Assembly: GCA_031272405.1 (NCBI GenBank)
Contig: JAISTW010000042.1
Location: 1-37,899, forward strand
Source: Desulfovibrio sp.
GTDB taxonomy: Bacteria; Desulfobacterota; Desulfovibrionia; Desulfovibrionales; Desulfovibrionaceae
Length of the DNA: 37,899 nucleotides
Reading direction: 5' to 3'
Under the pieces are notes generated by a model, which ran no database searches, had not been told where the DNA came from, and was given only the letters and a program-made list of their open reading frames with translations. Positions 1 to 9,879 of this stretch are shown in pieces (within the stretch, counting starts at the first letter, position 1; each line of letters starts with the position of its first letter). The translations under genes and the position numbers were made by a program.

Positions 1-1
1 C

Positions 2-184
2 AAGGAAAAATGGAAACTCAAGCCGGGCACGGCGCTTGTATGCAAGTCATTGCAGCGCGAGCGCAAGAAGAAGATGCTGGATATGAAACTCTGGGAACGC
101 AGGACTGACAGGAAGGCGCGGAATGTCAAATCGCGCAGAGTCAGAATAAAGGACAATGCCGCCCCGGCAGCCGAAAACGCCTGA
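2..184 (+). CDS. C-terminal end of an unidentified, strongly basic protein (partial)
   Basis: The frame starting at base 2 is open from the left edge to a TGA at 182-184, giving 60 residues of C-terminal sequence. It is dominated by Lys and Arg (for example RERKKKM and DRKARNVKSRR) and ends in a short Ala-rich tail. The gene begins outside the window. I do not recognise a family. The charge would suit nucleic-acid binding or a disordered tail, but this is inference. The 77 bases to the next gene hold no clear terminator, only a weak GGCAA/TTGCC dyad, so the following ATPase gene may be co-transcribed. Confidence 0.45.
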   Translation, partial: KEKWKLKPGTALVCKSLQRERKKKMLDMKLWERRTDRKARNVKSRRVRIKDNAAPAAENA

Positions 185-261
185 TCGCTTCTGGATTGTC
201 GTCGCGCGGCAACCTTGTCTTGCCACGCCGCATGGTGTATTGAGGTAGAAAGGAGCGCGTC

Positions 262-1833
262 ATGTCCATTGTCTACCCCACCTTGCCCAAATACTTCAAT
301 GTCGCCGGCCCCTGTATACCGGACAGGCATTATATGATCCCCGCCCTTGCACGGCTTCCTGAAGCGCAAAAGCTGGCTCAGCAGGGACACTATTTTGTCA
401 TCCATGCCGCCCGGCAGTCCGGCAAGACGACGCTGCTGAACGCGCTGACAGATGAAATCAACGCGCAGGGGCAATTTTACGCCCTGTACTGCTCACTGGA
501 AACTGTGCAGGGCTATGAAAAACCGGAACAGGGTCTGCCGATGGTTATAGAAAAAATCAACACGGCGATCCTGATTTCACCGATCCTCTCAAACATGCAG
601 ATATCTCCACAACCTTCAGGCGCCCTTGGTTCCGGAATATTCCTGGCTTTGCACAATATCGCGAAATCTCTCGACCGTCCGCTCATCATCTTTTTCGACG
701 AGGCCGATTGCCTTTCCGGTCAAACGCTCATCACGTTTCTGCGCCAGTTGCGCGACGGCTATGTCAACCGCGGCAGAGCCCCCTTCCCCTGGTCAATATC
801 GCTCATCGGCATGCGCGACATCCGGGACTTCAAAGCCCATATCCGTCCGGACAGCGAGACTCTCGGTTCGGCCAGCCCCTTCAATATCGTCACCAAGGCG
901 TTGACCCTCGATAATTTTACTCAGGAGCAGATCGCGGCCCTGTATCAGCAGCACAGCGAGGCCACAGGGCAGGTCTTTGAGCCGGACGCCGTGGAACAGG
1001 CATTTTACTGGTCCCAGGGCCAGCCCTGGCTGGTCAACGCCCTGGCCAGGCAGGTTGTGGACGAGGACATGGGCGGCGATTACACAAAACCCGTCACATC
1101 AACGCATATCGACAACGCGGCCGAGGCGATCATGCAGCGACGGGACACGCATATTGACTCCCTGCTGGAACGGCTCAAGGAACCGCGCGTACGCAAGGTG
1201 CTGGAGCCATTGTTTTGCGGCGGCGAGCCTGAAGTTGATCCGCTGGACGATGACACAAAGTTTTGTGTGGACCTGGGCCTGGTCAAATGGGAAAAACGCG
1301 GCGTCCTGCGCCCGTCCAACCCCATCTATCGTGATGTCATGGTGCGTACTCTCAATTACAAGACACAGATCACCCTGCCAGAATCCCTGATCAACCGCTG
1401 GATGGACGGCAAGAATCTGGACATGAGCGCCCTGTTGAAGGAATTCCAGCAGTTCTGGCGGGAGAACTCCGATATCTGGATAGCAAAATACGAGTACAAG
1501 GAAGCCGCGCCGCACCTTATTTTACAGGCTTTCTTGCAGCGCGTGGTCAACGGCGGCGGGCACATCGAACGCGAGTACGCCCTGGGAACGGGCCGGGTGG
1601 ACGTGTGCGCCGTGTACGCGGGCCGGCGGTATCCTGTGGAAGTGAAACTGGCCGGCAAAAGAGCGCTGGCCGAGGGTCTGGAGCAGTTGGAGCGCTATGC
1701 GGACAAGTGCGGCGCCGCCGAGGGCTGGCTGGTGATTTTTGACCGCGCTTCCGACAAAAGCTGGGACGAGAAGATTTTTTGGAACACGCAACACCTGCCG
1801 AGTGGGAAAACCGCGTACATTGTTGGGTGCTGA
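262..1833 (+). CDS. AAA family ATPase fused to a PD-(D/E)XK nuclease-like domain
   Basis: This 523-residue protein has a Walker A loop ARQSGKTT at residues 50-57 and a Walker B strand LIIFFDEADC at 141-150, so it is a P-loop ATPase of the AAA-like type. The middle (about 190-330) fits the helical and winged-helix part common in such ATPases. The C-terminus carries a PD-(D/E)XK nuclease pattern: D447 in GRVDV, then E460 and K462 in PVEVKL. The start ATG at 262 has an AGGAG 6 bases upstream. Such ATPase-nuclease fusions are found in many anaerobes, often in multiple copies, with no settled role; defence or mobile-DNA functions are guesses. No partner gene in the window points to its substrate. 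The architecture is well supported, the biological role is not. Confidence 0.85.
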   Translation: MSIVYPTLPKYFNVAGPCIPDRHYMIPALARLPEAQKLAQQGHYFVIHAARQSGKTTLLNALTDEINAQGQFYALYCSLETVQGYEKPEQGLPMVIEKINTAILISPILSNMQISPQPSGALGSGIFLALHNIAKSLDRPLIIFFDEADCLSGQTLITFLRQLRDGYVNRGRAPFPWSISLIGMRDIRDFKAHIRPDSETLGSASPFNIVTKALTLDNFTQEQIAALYQQHSEATGQVFEPDAVEQAFYWSQGQPWLVNALARQVVDEDMGGDYTKPVTSTHIDNAAEAIMQRRDTHIDSLLERLKEPRVRKVLEPLFCGGEPEVDPLDDDTKFCVDLGLVKWEKRGVLRPSNPIYRDVMVRTLNYKTQITLPESLINRWMDGKNLDMSALLKEFQQFWRENSDIWIAKYEYKEAAPHLILQAFLQRVVNGGGHIEREYALGTGRVDVCAVYAGRRYPVEVKLAGKRALAEGLEQLERYADKCGAAEGWLVIFDRASDKSWDEKIFWNTQHLPSGKTAYIVGC

Positions 1834-1925
1834 GGCTGTTTTCGAGGGACTTTCTGTTTACAGCTTGCTTTTGCGCGCTCCGGGGCGTATACTTCATACC
1901 TTTAAGTCAGTCGGAAATTTTGGCG

Positions 1926-2600
1926 ATGAATTGCAGTAGGAAATGTTCATCGGGGTGGCTCTTCCCCGACGGCCTGAGCGGAGTTGTCTTTGATTGTGAC
2001 GGCGTTATGATTGAGTCCCGCGAGGCCAACAGACAATACTATAACCGTATCCTGGCTTTTCTTGGTCTGCCTGAAATGACGCCGGAACAGGAAAAGTACG
2101 CTTTCATGGCCACCGCCCGCGAGGCCTTGCTGGCGATGGTCCCCGAGGCGCTGTATCCTCGTCTGAAACGGGCGGCGCGCGAAGCCGTGGATTATCAGAC
2201 CGATATTGCGCCTCTTTTGCGTCTCAACCCCGGGTTTGAAAACTTCATCCGCTGGCTTCACCAGCGCGACCTGCGTATGGCTGTGGCAACCAACCGCACA
2301 GACCGAGGCCTGCAAACGGTTCTGGACTTTTTCGCCTTGCCCGACTATTTTAAACCCAAGGTAACGGTGAGCAACGCCGCTCCAAAGCCTTCTCCGGAAT
2401 GCGTGCATATCGTCTGCGAGGCTTGGGGCGCGGCGCCCCACACCGTGCTTTTTGTCGGAGACAGCCGTAACGACAGAGAGGCGGCCCTTGGGGCGGGCGC
2501 TGTTTTCGCCGCTTTTAACAACAGTGGGCTTGACGGACATGTGCGCGTTGCGGATTTTGACGATCTGCGGCAGGTTCTGGAAGACGTCGCGGCGATTTGA
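1926..2600 (+). CDS. HAD-superfamily hydrolase (phosphoglycolate-phosphatase-like)
   Basis: With ATG 1926 as start the protein is 224 residues. The four HAD motifs are in order: VVFDCDGVMIES (nucleophile Asp and acid/base Asp), VATNRT (motif II Thr), KPSPE (motif III Lys) and FVGDSRNDREAA (motif IV acids). The helical cap between motifs I and II is that of subfamily I, as in phosphoglycolate phosphatase or beta-phosphoglucomutase. The frame is open back to 1779, but that start would overlap the ATPase gene and add about 49 residues with no HAD similarity, so I reject it. The ribosome site at 1926 is weak. The substrate cannot be told from sequence. Confidence 0.85.
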   Translation: MNCSRKCSSGWLFPDGLSGVVFDCDGVMIESREANRQYYNRILAFLGLPEMTPEQEKYAFMATAREALLAMVPEALYPRLKRAAREAVDYQTDIAPLLRLNPGFENFIRWLHQRDLRMAVATNRTDRGLQTVLDFFALPDYFKPKVTVSNAAPKPSPECVHIVCEAWGAAPHTVLFVGDSRNDREAALGAGAVFAAFNNSGLDGHVRVADFDDLRQVLEDVAAI

Positions 2601-2657
2601 CGCTTCAGCCCGTAAAAACGCGCGGCCGTCGGCACAGCAACAGTTTGGGAAGAAACC

Positions 2658-2960
2658 ATGTTTGTACTCTCCAATACGCTGAGCGCCATAGCGACTGTTC
2701 TGGGTTCCCTGCTGAACATCTATTTCTGGATCGTCATTATTTCCGCTGTATTAACCTGGGTAAAGCCTGACCCGTACAACCCCATTGTGCGCACCTTGCG
2801 TGTGTTGACCGAACCGGTCTTTTACCGTGTGCGCAAATGGCTGCCCTTTACCTACATGAGCGGTCTGGACTTTTCGCCGATAGTGGTGTTGCTGGCCATT
2901 GAACTCGTCAACAGGATAGTGGTGGCTTCCCTGTACCAGTACGCCCTTTCCATGAGTTGA
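2658..2960 (+). CDS. YggT family integral membrane protein
   Basis: This 100-residue protein has two hydrophobic membrane segments (about residues 5-33 and 70-92) separated by a short loop containing PDPYNPIVRTLRVLTEPV. The loop matches the YggT family signature of Asn-Pro followed by LT(E/D)P. YggT proteins are small inner-membrane proteins; roles in cell division, osmotic stress or organelle-type thylakoid biogenesis have been proposed for homologues, but the bacterial function is unsettled. The start ATG follows GGGAAG. The gene lies 57 bases after the HAD gene and 35 before a DUF465 gene, on the same strand and probably the same transcript. Confidence 0.88.
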   Translation: MFVLSNTLSAIATVLGSLLNIYFWIVIISAVLTWVKPDPYNPIVRTLRVLTEPVFYRVRKWLPFTYMSGLDFSPIVVLLAIELVNRIVVASLYQYALSMS

Positions 2961-2995
2961 CATTCCAGAACATATAACATAACAGGAGATTTCTT

Positions 2996-3226
2996 ATGGA
3001 TCAGCATGATATTGACCTTTTGGAAAAGCACATGCCCAGCGATCCCGAGTTGAAATCCCTTTGGGAAGACCATGTGCTTTACAAGAAACAGGTGGAAAAA
3101 CTCGAAAGCAAGCCCTTTCGGACGCCTGACGAAGAGCAGAATCTGAAACAGTTGAAAAAACAGAAATTGGACGTCAAGACCAGACTGGTGGCCAAACTGG
3201 ACTATCTGAAGGAACAAAAGGCCTGA
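2996..3226 (+). CDS. DUF465 (YdcH-like) small coiled-coil protein
   Basis: A 76-residue, charged, entirely helical protein with MDQHDIDLLEKHMPSDPELK at the N-terminus and Lys/Gln/Leu-rich heptad-like sequence afterwards, including a stretch around residues 45-75 (LKQLKKQKLDVKTRL). This matches DUF465, a family of small alpha-hairpin proteins of unknown function: an N-terminal helix, a short turn with PFRTPDEE, and a second helix. A good AGGAGA site precedes the ATG. It lies between yggT and ilvB, 43 bases before the ilvB start, and could be the last gene of a small housekeeping transcript. Confidence 0.85.
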   Translation: MDQHDIDLLEKHMPSDPELKSLWEDHVLYKKQVEKLESKPFRTPDEEQNLKQLKKQKLDVKTRLVAKLDYLKEQKA

Positions 3227-3269
3227 GGCCTTTATCCAGGTCTGCCTTGTGAGGGACGGGAAGAGGATT

Positions 3270-4961
3270 ATGGAACATACCGGAGCGTGGATACTATTGG
3301 AGTCACTGAGGCGGGAAGGGGTTGATCTGCTGTTCGGTTATCCCGGCGGCGCGGTTATCGACATATACGACGAATTGCCCAGACACCCGACAATCCGCCA
3401 TGTGCTCGTGCGCCACGAGCAGGGGGCCGTGCACGCCGCGGACGGGTATGCCAGGGCTTCCGGCAAGGTCGGCGCCTGCCTGGTCACTTCCGGGCCCGGC
3501 GCCACCAACACGGTGACGGGCATCGCCACAGCCTATTGCGACTCCATTCCCCTGGTTGTGCTCACCGGTCAGGTGCCGACGGCCCTCATCGGCAACGACG
3601 CCTTTCAGGAAGTGGACATTGTGGGGATAACCCGCCCCTGCACGAAACACAATTTTTTGGTCAATGACATTGACAAGCTGGCTTTGATCATAAGGAGAGC
3701 CTTCTACCTGGCCCGTTCCGGCCGCCCCGGTCCGGTGCTGGTGGACCTGCCCAAGGACATCGTCCAGTGCAAGACGGAATTTGTCTGGCCGGAAGAAATC
3801 GGGATGCGGAGCTACAATCCCACGTATAAACCCCATGTCAATCAGCTCAGACACGCCGTCGGGGATCTGGCATCGGCCAGACGACCGGTTTTCCTGGTCG
3901 GCGGCGGGGTGATCCTGTCCAATGCCGCCAACGAACTGACAAATCTGGTCCGTAAACTGCAAACGCCCGTGACGAGCACTCTGATGGGATTGGGCGCCTT
4001 CCCCGCCACGGATGATCTCTGGTTGGGCATGGTGGGGATGCACGGATCCTATGCCGCCAATATGTCCATCGCTCATGCCGATCTTCTGGTCTGCGTGGGG
4101 GCGCGTTTTGACGACAGAGTCACCGGCAAGATATCGGGCTTCGCGCCGGGAGCGCGCATTGTGCATATTGACATTGATCCCACTTCCATTCGCAAGAACG
4201 TGCAGGTCGACGTTCCTGTGGTAGGGGATTGCCGCCTTTCCCTGCAGGGTTTGCAGGAAATCTGCGATGCCAAATGCGGCGGCGTGGACTGGGCGGACAA
4301 ACACGCCAACTGGCTGGACACGGTGCATAACTGGAAGAAAAGCAAGCCCCTCGCCTATCAGAAAAACGGCGGCATCAAGCCGCAACAGGTGGTGGAGGAA
4401 CTCTTCGAGATTACCGGCGGCGAAGCCATCATAGCCACCGAGGTCGGTCAGCACCAGATGTGGACCGCGCAATTTTACACCTTTACCCGGCCGCGCACCC
4501 TGCTCACCAGCGGTGGCCTGGGAACCATGGGCTTTGGTTTTCCCGCGGCGATTGGCGCGCAAATGGCCTTTCCGGATAAAAAGGTCGTTGTCGTGGCCGG
4601 GGACGGCTGCATACAGATGAACATTCAGGAACTGTCCACTGCTGTGGTCAACAAATTGCCCATCAAGGTCATTATATTGAACAACCGTCATCTGGGCATG
4701 GTGCGTCAGTGGCAGGAATTGTTCTATCACGGCAATTATGTGTCCACCAACATGGAAGCTCAGCCGGATTTTGTGAAACTGGCCGAGGCCTACGGCGCGG
4801 AAGGCTACCGCATCAGCAGGGAAGCCGACATACGGCCTGTGCTCACCAAGGCCCTGGCCTCGCCGGCCACAACTTTTGTCGATGTTATGGTGGAACGGGA
4901 AGAAAACGTCTATCCCATTGTTCCGGCCGGCGCGGCGCTGGATGAAATGCTTCTGGTGTGA
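3270..4961 (+). CDS. ilvB: Acetolactate synthase, large (catalytic) subunit
   Basis: This 563-residue thiamine-diphosphate enzyme condenses two pyruvates to acetolactate, or pyruvate with 2-oxobutyrate, the first common step of valine, leucine and isoleucine synthesis. Visible features: the N-terminal pyrimidine-binding domain with the catalytic Glu in VRHEQGAVHAADGYAR, the central FAD/Rossmann-like domain, and the C-terminal ThDP motif beginning GDGCIQMNIQEL and closing with NN. Length is normal. The frame is open from a GTG at 3249, but ATG 3270 has AAGAGG at the right distance and begins MEHTGAWILLESL as family members do. ilvN and ilvC follow on the same strand, forming a standard operon. 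Confidence 0.97.
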   Translation: MEHTGAWILLESLRREGVDLLFGYPGGAVIDIYDELPRHPTIRHVLVRHEQGAVHAADGYARASGKVGACLVTSGPGATNTVTGIATAYCDSIPLVVLTGQVPTALIGNDAFQEVDIVGITRPCTKHNFLVNDIDKLALIIRRAFYLARSGRPGPVLVDLPKDIVQCKTEFVWPEEIGMRSYNPTYKPHVNQLRHAVGDLASARRPVFLVGGGVILSNAANELTNLVRKLQTPVTSTLMGLGAFPATDDLWLGMVGMHGSYAANMSIAHADLLVCVGARFDDRVTGKISGFAPGARIVHIDIDPTSIRKNVQVDVPVVGDCRLSLQGLQEICDAKCGGVDWADKHANWLDTVHNWKKSKPLAYQKNGGIKPQQVVEELFEITGGEAIIATEVGQHQMWTAQFYTFTRPRTLLTSGGLGTMGFGFPAAIGAQMAFPDKKVVVVAGDGCIQMNIQELSTAVVNKLPIKVIILNNRHLGMVRQWQELFYHGNYVSTNMEAQPDFVKLAEAYGAEGYRISREADIRPVLTKALASPATTFVDVMVEREENVYPIVPAGAALDEMLLV

Positions 4962-5035
4962 TGAAATGCCCGGAGAAGAAAAGAGGCCCGTTTTGACTGA
5001 ATACTGTTGACTTTGCAAGGAAACCAAGGGGAATT

Positions 5036-5530
5036 ATGGCAACGCAACGACATGTGCTCTCTGTGCTGGTGGAAAATGAGCCTGGCGTGCTTTCGCGCGT
5101 GGTGGGGCTTTTCAGCGGGCGCGGGTTCAATATCCATTCGCTCAACGTCGCCCCCGCGCTGGAGGACGGCGTCTCGCATATGACCATCACCACATACGGA
5201 GACAGCTTTATTGTGGAGCAGATAATGAAACAGCTCCACAAGATCGTCACTGTGATCAAGGTTGTTGATTTTGAGGACATTCCCGCCGTGGAACGGGAAA
5301 TGATGTTCGTCAAGGTGCAGGCGGAAGGTCCTGCCCGCGGGGAAATTTTGCGCACAGTGGAGATATTTCGCTGCAAGGTTGTGGACGTGAGCCCCTCGGA
5401 AATAATTATTGAGGCCACCGGCGTTCACGATAAGCTGGAAGCCATCATCGGCCTTTTGCAGCGTTTCGGCATCAAGGAGTTAGCCCGCACAGGTTCTGTG
5501 GCCATGCGCCGCTCCAGAAAATCAGATTAA
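5036..5530 (+). CDS. ilvN: Acetolactate synthase, small (regulatory) subunit
   Basis: A 164-residue protein with an N-terminal ACT domain (about residues 4-78), including NEPGVLSRVVGLFSGRG and FNIHSLNVAP. The C-terminal half is the catalytic-subunit-activating region typical of IlvH/IlvN. The small subunit stabilises and activates the IlvB catalytic subunit and confers feedback inhibition by valine. An AAGGGGA ribosome site lies 5 bases before ATG 5036. It is 74 bases after ilvB and 12 before ilvC, so the three genes are almost certainly co-transcribed. I saw no leader peptide or attenuator in the gap before it. Confidence 0.97.
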   Translation: MATQRHVLSVLVENEPGVLSRVVGLFSGRGFNIHSLNVAPALEDGVSHMTITTYGDSFIVEQIMKQLHKIVTVIKVVDFEDIPAVEREMMFVKVQAEGPARGEILRTVEIFRCKVVDVSPSEIIIEATGVHDKLEAIIGLLQRFGIKELARTGSVAMRRSRKSD

Positions 5531-6541
<1,011 letters not shown>

Positions 6542-6574
6542 AGCAAGTTCAAGTTAAAATGCTCTGACGGACAA

Positions 6575-6613
6575 ACCCCGCCGCGGCCTGATCCTGATCA
6601 GACGCGGCGGGGT
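6575..6613. terminator. GC-rich hairpin between convergent ilvC and gcvPB
   Basis: ACCCCGCCGCG (6575-6585) pairs perfectly with CGCGGCGGGGT (6603-6613), an 11-bp stem around a 17-base loop that itself contains TGATC/CTGATCA. It lies 33 bases after the ilvC stop and 41 before the gcvPB stop on the opposite strand. The T-runs on either side are short (CTTTG to the right; TTT on the minus strand), so it may act as a modest bidirectional terminator. Confidence 0.7.
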
Positions 6614-6654
6614 CGCTTTGACGGCTCCGTTTTCCCGGTTTGCTTCTCGAGATT

Positions 6655-8100
6655 TCACTCCATGTCATCGGTCAGCGTCATGCGCCGCGCCGCGGCGGTT
6701 TCGTCCAGTCGTCGGACCGGCGTGCGTCGCGGGGCCATTGTCAGGGCCTCCGGATTATTTTTCCCCAGGGCCACTGTTTCTTTCAACGCTTCCACGTAGG
6801 CATCCAGCGTCTGTTTGCTTTCTGTTTCAGTAGGTTCGGCCATAAGGCATTCTTTGACGATCAGCGGGAAATAGATTGTCGGCGCATGGAATCCGCGGTC
6901 AAGCAGAGCCTTGGCGATATCCAGCGCGCGCAATCCCTGCGGGGCCGAGGCGACGAATTCATGAGCGCACAGTCGCGCAAAGGGGATATCCAGCACGTCT
7001 TCCAGACGTTTTTTCAAATAGTTGGCATTCAGCACCGCGTATTCCGCCACGCGCTCCAATCCTTCACCGCCCAGACGCAACATGTAGGCCAATGCTTTTA
7101 CCACTACAGCGAAACTGCCGTAAAACGGCCCTATAGACCCGATGGACTGGGGCAGGTTGTTGTTGAGGTAAAAGCTGCCGTCTCTGCGAACCGCCACACG
7201 GGGTCCGGGCAGGAAAGGCTCAAGCCGCGCGCTGACGCCCACCGGACCTGAACCGGGTCCGCCGCCGCCGTGAGGTGTGGCGAACGTTTTGTGCAGATTC
7301 AGATGCACCACGTCAAAACCAGCGTCGCCCACGCGCATTTTGCCCAAAACAGCGTTCATATTGGCGCCGTCGTAGTAAAGCAGCGCGTCGGTCTTGCGCA
7401 GCGTTTCCACAATTTCCGGCAAATGCGTTTCCATGAGGCCGAGGGTGTTGGGGCAGGTCATCATAAGTCCGACCACGTCGTCGCCGTATTCCGCCATGTG
7501 GGCGGCAAGGGCCTCCGGGGCCACCATGCCGTCGCGCGACTCTACATTGACGATTTCAAGGCCGGCCAGGGCCGCCGACGCGGGATTGGTGCCGTGCGCC
7601 GAATCAGGAATGAGCATTCTGCCGCGCTTGCGGCCTTTGCTTCTGTGGTAGGCCGCCATGAGACTGACGCCGGTGAATTCTCCATTGGCGCCAGCCATAG
7701 GCTGAAAGGTGAACGCTTCCATACCGGTGATTTCGCGCAGCAGCATTTCCGCGTCGTACAGGCAGCGCAGCGCCCCCTGGGTTTGGGACGCGCCTTGGCC
7801 GAGTTGGGCCAGCAGGGGGTGCAGGCGGGCAAAACCGGGCAGCCCGGCCACATATTCCGTAAATTTGGGATTGTATTTCATCGTGCAGGAGCCGAGAGGA
7901 TAGAAATTGGCGTCTACACTGTAGTTGAGGCTGGAAAGCCCGGTGAAGTGTCTGACCACGTCAAGCTCCGAACATTCGGGAAGGCGTGGCGGTTTGGCGC
8001 GTAAAAGCTCGCCCGGCAGCATCTGCGCCGCCGTCGGCGCGTCGGACTCAATGAATCGGGAACCGCGTCCCGGCACGGATTCGGCAAAAATGGTTTTCAC
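6655..8100 (-). CDS. gcvPB: Glycine dehydrogenase (decarboxylating), subunit 2
   Basis: This 481-residue protein is the C-terminal half of a split P-protein of the glycine cleavage system. The PLP lysine is K271 in HLNLHKTFATPHGGGGPG, the family signature. With GcvPA it decarboxylates glycine and passes the aminomethyl group to lipoyl-GcvH. The start is a GTG at 8098-8100 that overlaps the gcvPA stop as GTGA, giving translational coupling. It is the last gene of a long minus-strand transcript, ending at a shared terminator region with ilvC. The split form is common in Desulfovibrio, Firmicutes and archaea; E. coli has the fused form. Confidence 0.97.
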   Translation of the reverse strand: MKTIFAESVPGRGSRFIESDAPTAAQMLPGELLRAKPPRLPECSELDVVRHFTGLSSLNYSVDANFYPLGSCTMKYNPKFTEYVAGLPGFARLHPLLAQLGQGASQTQGALRCLYDAEMLLREITGMEAFTFQPMAGANGEFTGVSLMAAYHRSKGRKRGRMLIPDSAHGTNPASAALAGLEIVNVESRDGMVAPEALAAHMAEYGDDVVGLMMTCPNTLGLMETHLPEIVETLRKTDALLYYDGANMNAVLGKMRVGDAGFDVVHLNLHKTFATPHGGGGPGSGPVGVSARLEPFLPGPRVAVRRDGSFYLNNNLPQSIGSIGPFYGSFAVVVKALAYMLRLGGEGLERVAEYAVLNANYLKKRLEDVLDIPFARLCAHEFVASAPQGLRALDIAKALLDRGFHAPTIYFPLIVKECLMAEPTETESKQTLDAYVEALKETVALGKNNPEALTMAPRRTPVRRLDETAAARRMTLTDDME

Positions 8101-9428
8101 AGCAAGCCTCCCATGGCCCCGGCCAGCATGGCTATGTGCTCAGCCCTGTTGACTTCGGTGCAGGCCAGCAACAGAATATTTTCCATATCCGGATAATAAC
8201 GGCCCACGGGCAAACCCGCCGCAAAACCTTTGGCGATCAGCGCGTTGACGATCTGTTCCGCCGGTTCGGGCAGGCATAGGGCCACTTCATTGCCGTAGGG
8301 CGCGTTATTGAGCAACTCGACGCCCTTGAGCGCTGTAAGCTGTTTGACTGCCTGTCTGGTCAGGTGCATGTTGTGTTCGGCCTGGCGGGCCAGACCTTCG
8401 GGACCGAGCAAGCTCATATGCACCAAAGCGCGCAGGGCGCACAGCGCCTGGTTGGAACAGATGTTGGACGTCGCCTTGGCCCTGCGGATATGTTGCTCGC
8501 GGGCCTGCAGGGTCAGCACATAGCCGGTTTTGCCGTCCAGGTCTGTGGCGCGTCCGACGATGCGGCCGGGGAATTGGCGTATGTGTTCCTTTTTGCAGGC
8601 CATCAGTCCCAAATAGGGACCGCCGAAGTTCAGCGGCTGGCCCAGGCTTTGGCCTTCAGCCACCGCCACGGCGGCGTTCATCTCGCCGGGCGTTTTGAGC
8701 ACGGCCTGCATGACGGGATAGACCGAGATGATGCCGAACGCCTTGAGTTCTCCGGCTTTGGCGAACACGGACGTATAGTCTTCAATGAAGCCGAAAAAGT
8801 TGGGATTTTGCACGATGACGGCCGCGCAGTCCCTGTCCAGGGCCGCGCACAGCGCCTGCTTGTCGCTCAGGCCCTTACGCTGCGGCACGGTTTTTATGTT
8901 GACGGCCAAGCCGGCGCAGTAGGTCGTCAACATACCGCGCCAAATGGGATTGACGGCCTCATCCACCACCAGAGTGTGGCGGCGTGTGCTCCGCACGGCC
9001 ATCATGGCGGCTTCAAACATGGCTGTGCCGCCGTCGTAAACAGAAGCGTTGGCGCAGTCCATTTCCAGCAGGCGGCTGACGGCCGTCTGGAATTCAAAGA
9101 TGGCCTGCAGCGTCCCTTGAGAACATTCGGCCTGATAGGGAGTGTAGGCGGTGTAAAACTCGCTGCGCCCGACAATGGCGTCCACGGCCTTGGGAATGTT
9201 GTGAGCGTAATAGCCCGCGCCGAGAAAGGACACGAGATCCGTTTTGTCGGCGGCGGCCATATCTTCAAAAAAAGCGCAGACGGCAGCCTCGCTTTGCCCT
9301 CGGGGCAGTTTGAACCGGCGTGACCGCATTTGCGGCGGAATATCGGCGAAAAGCTCGTCCAGGCTGCGTACGCCGACAACAGCGAGCATTTCCTCAACTT
9401 CTTGCGGCGTATGGGGTATAAAAGGCAT
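8097..9428 (-). CDS. gcvPA: Glycine dehydrogenase (decarboxylating), subunit 1
   Basis: This 443-residue protein is the N-terminal half of the split P-protein, beginning MPFIPHTPQEVEEML as GcvPA proteins do. Family segments include FLGAGYYAHNIP, YTPYQAECSQGTLQAIFEFQT and ANASVYDGGTAMFEA. It lacks the PLP lysine, which is in subunit 2; the two form the active heterotetramer. ATG 9428 is preceded by AGAGGT on the minus strand. It lies 43 bases after gcvH and overlaps gcvPB by four bases. Confidence 0.97.
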   Translation of the reverse strand: MPFIPHTPQEVEEMLAVVGVRSLDELFADIPPQMRSRRFKLPRGQSEAAVCAFFEDMAAADKTDLVSFLGAGYYAHNIPKAVDAIVGRSEFYTAYTPYQAECSQGTLQAIFEFQTAVSRLLEMDCANASVYDGGTAMFEAAMMAVRSTRRHTLVVDEAVNPIWRGMLTTYCAGLAVNIKTVPQRKGLSDKQALCAALDRDCAAVIVQNPNFFGFIEDYTSVFAKAGELKAFGIISVYPVMQAVLKTPGEMNAAVAVAEGQSLGQPLNFGGPYLGLMACKKEHIRQFPGRIVGRATDLDGKTGYVLTLQAREQHIRRAKATSNICSNQALCALRALVHMSLLGPEGLARQAEHNMHLTRQAVKQLTALKGVELLNNAPYGNEVALCLPEPAEQIVNALIAKGFAAGLPVGRYYPDMENILLLACTEVNRAEHIAMLAGAMGGLL

Positions 9429-9471
9429 GACAGACCTCTATGGCGTTATTTTACCCTTCAATGGGAGCGCT

Positions 9472-9858
9472 CTAGTGTTTTTCCGCGGCGCAATGGGCTT
9501 CATAGGCCGCCGCGTCCATCAATCCGGCCGGTTCCGCCGAGAGCTTGACGCGCGCTATCCAGCCCTCGCCGTAGGGCGCGCTGTTCAATGTCTCCGGAGC
9601 ATTGTCCAGGACGGCGTTGACTGCGACGACCGTGCCGCTGACTGGGGAAATCAGTTCGCTTGCCGCCTTGACCGACTCCACGGAGCCAAATTCTTCGCCG
9701 GCCGCAAGCGTGTCCCCCTCTTGGGGCGTTTCTACATAGGTGACGTCGCCCAAGGCCTCCTGGGCGAAAAAACTGATGCCGATAACGGCTTCATCGCCTT
9801 CCCGTCGCATCCATTCGTGTGTTTTGCTGTACAGAATATCTGTGGGAAAATGGGACAT
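9472..9858 (-). CDS. gcvH: Glycine cleavage system H protein (lipoyl carrier)
   Basis: This 128-residue carrier shuttles the methylamine group between the P, T and L proteins on a lipoyl arm. The lipoylation site is K64 in [12 protein letters not shown], with the usual downstream [12 protein letters not shown] typical N-terminus ([18 protein letters not shown]) is visible. GGAGG lies just upstream of ATG 9858. It sits 21 bases after gcvT and 43 before gcvPA. The lipoate ligase encoded two genes upstream in the same transcript is the probable enzyme that lipoylates this lysine (inference from context). Confidence 0.97.
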   Translation of the reverse strand: MSHFPTDILYSKTHEWMRREGDEAVIGISFFAQEALGDVTYVETPQEGDTLAAGEEFGSVESVKAASELISPVSGTVVAVNAVLDNAPETLNSAPYGEGWIARVKLSAEPAGLMDAAAYEAHCAAEKH

Positions 9859-9879
9859 GAGTCGCCTCCGTTTTGAGTT

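Noticed and set aside
3303-5027. 574-residue open frame antisense to ilvB
   Set aside because: Exact shadow of a well-conserved ilvB gene; low-complexity composition and no recognisable family.
7270-9323. Long plus-strand frames (244 and 319 residues) opposite gcvPB and gcvPA
   Set aside because: They lie wholly within strongly conserved minus-strand genes and show His/Gly/Arg-rich shadow composition.
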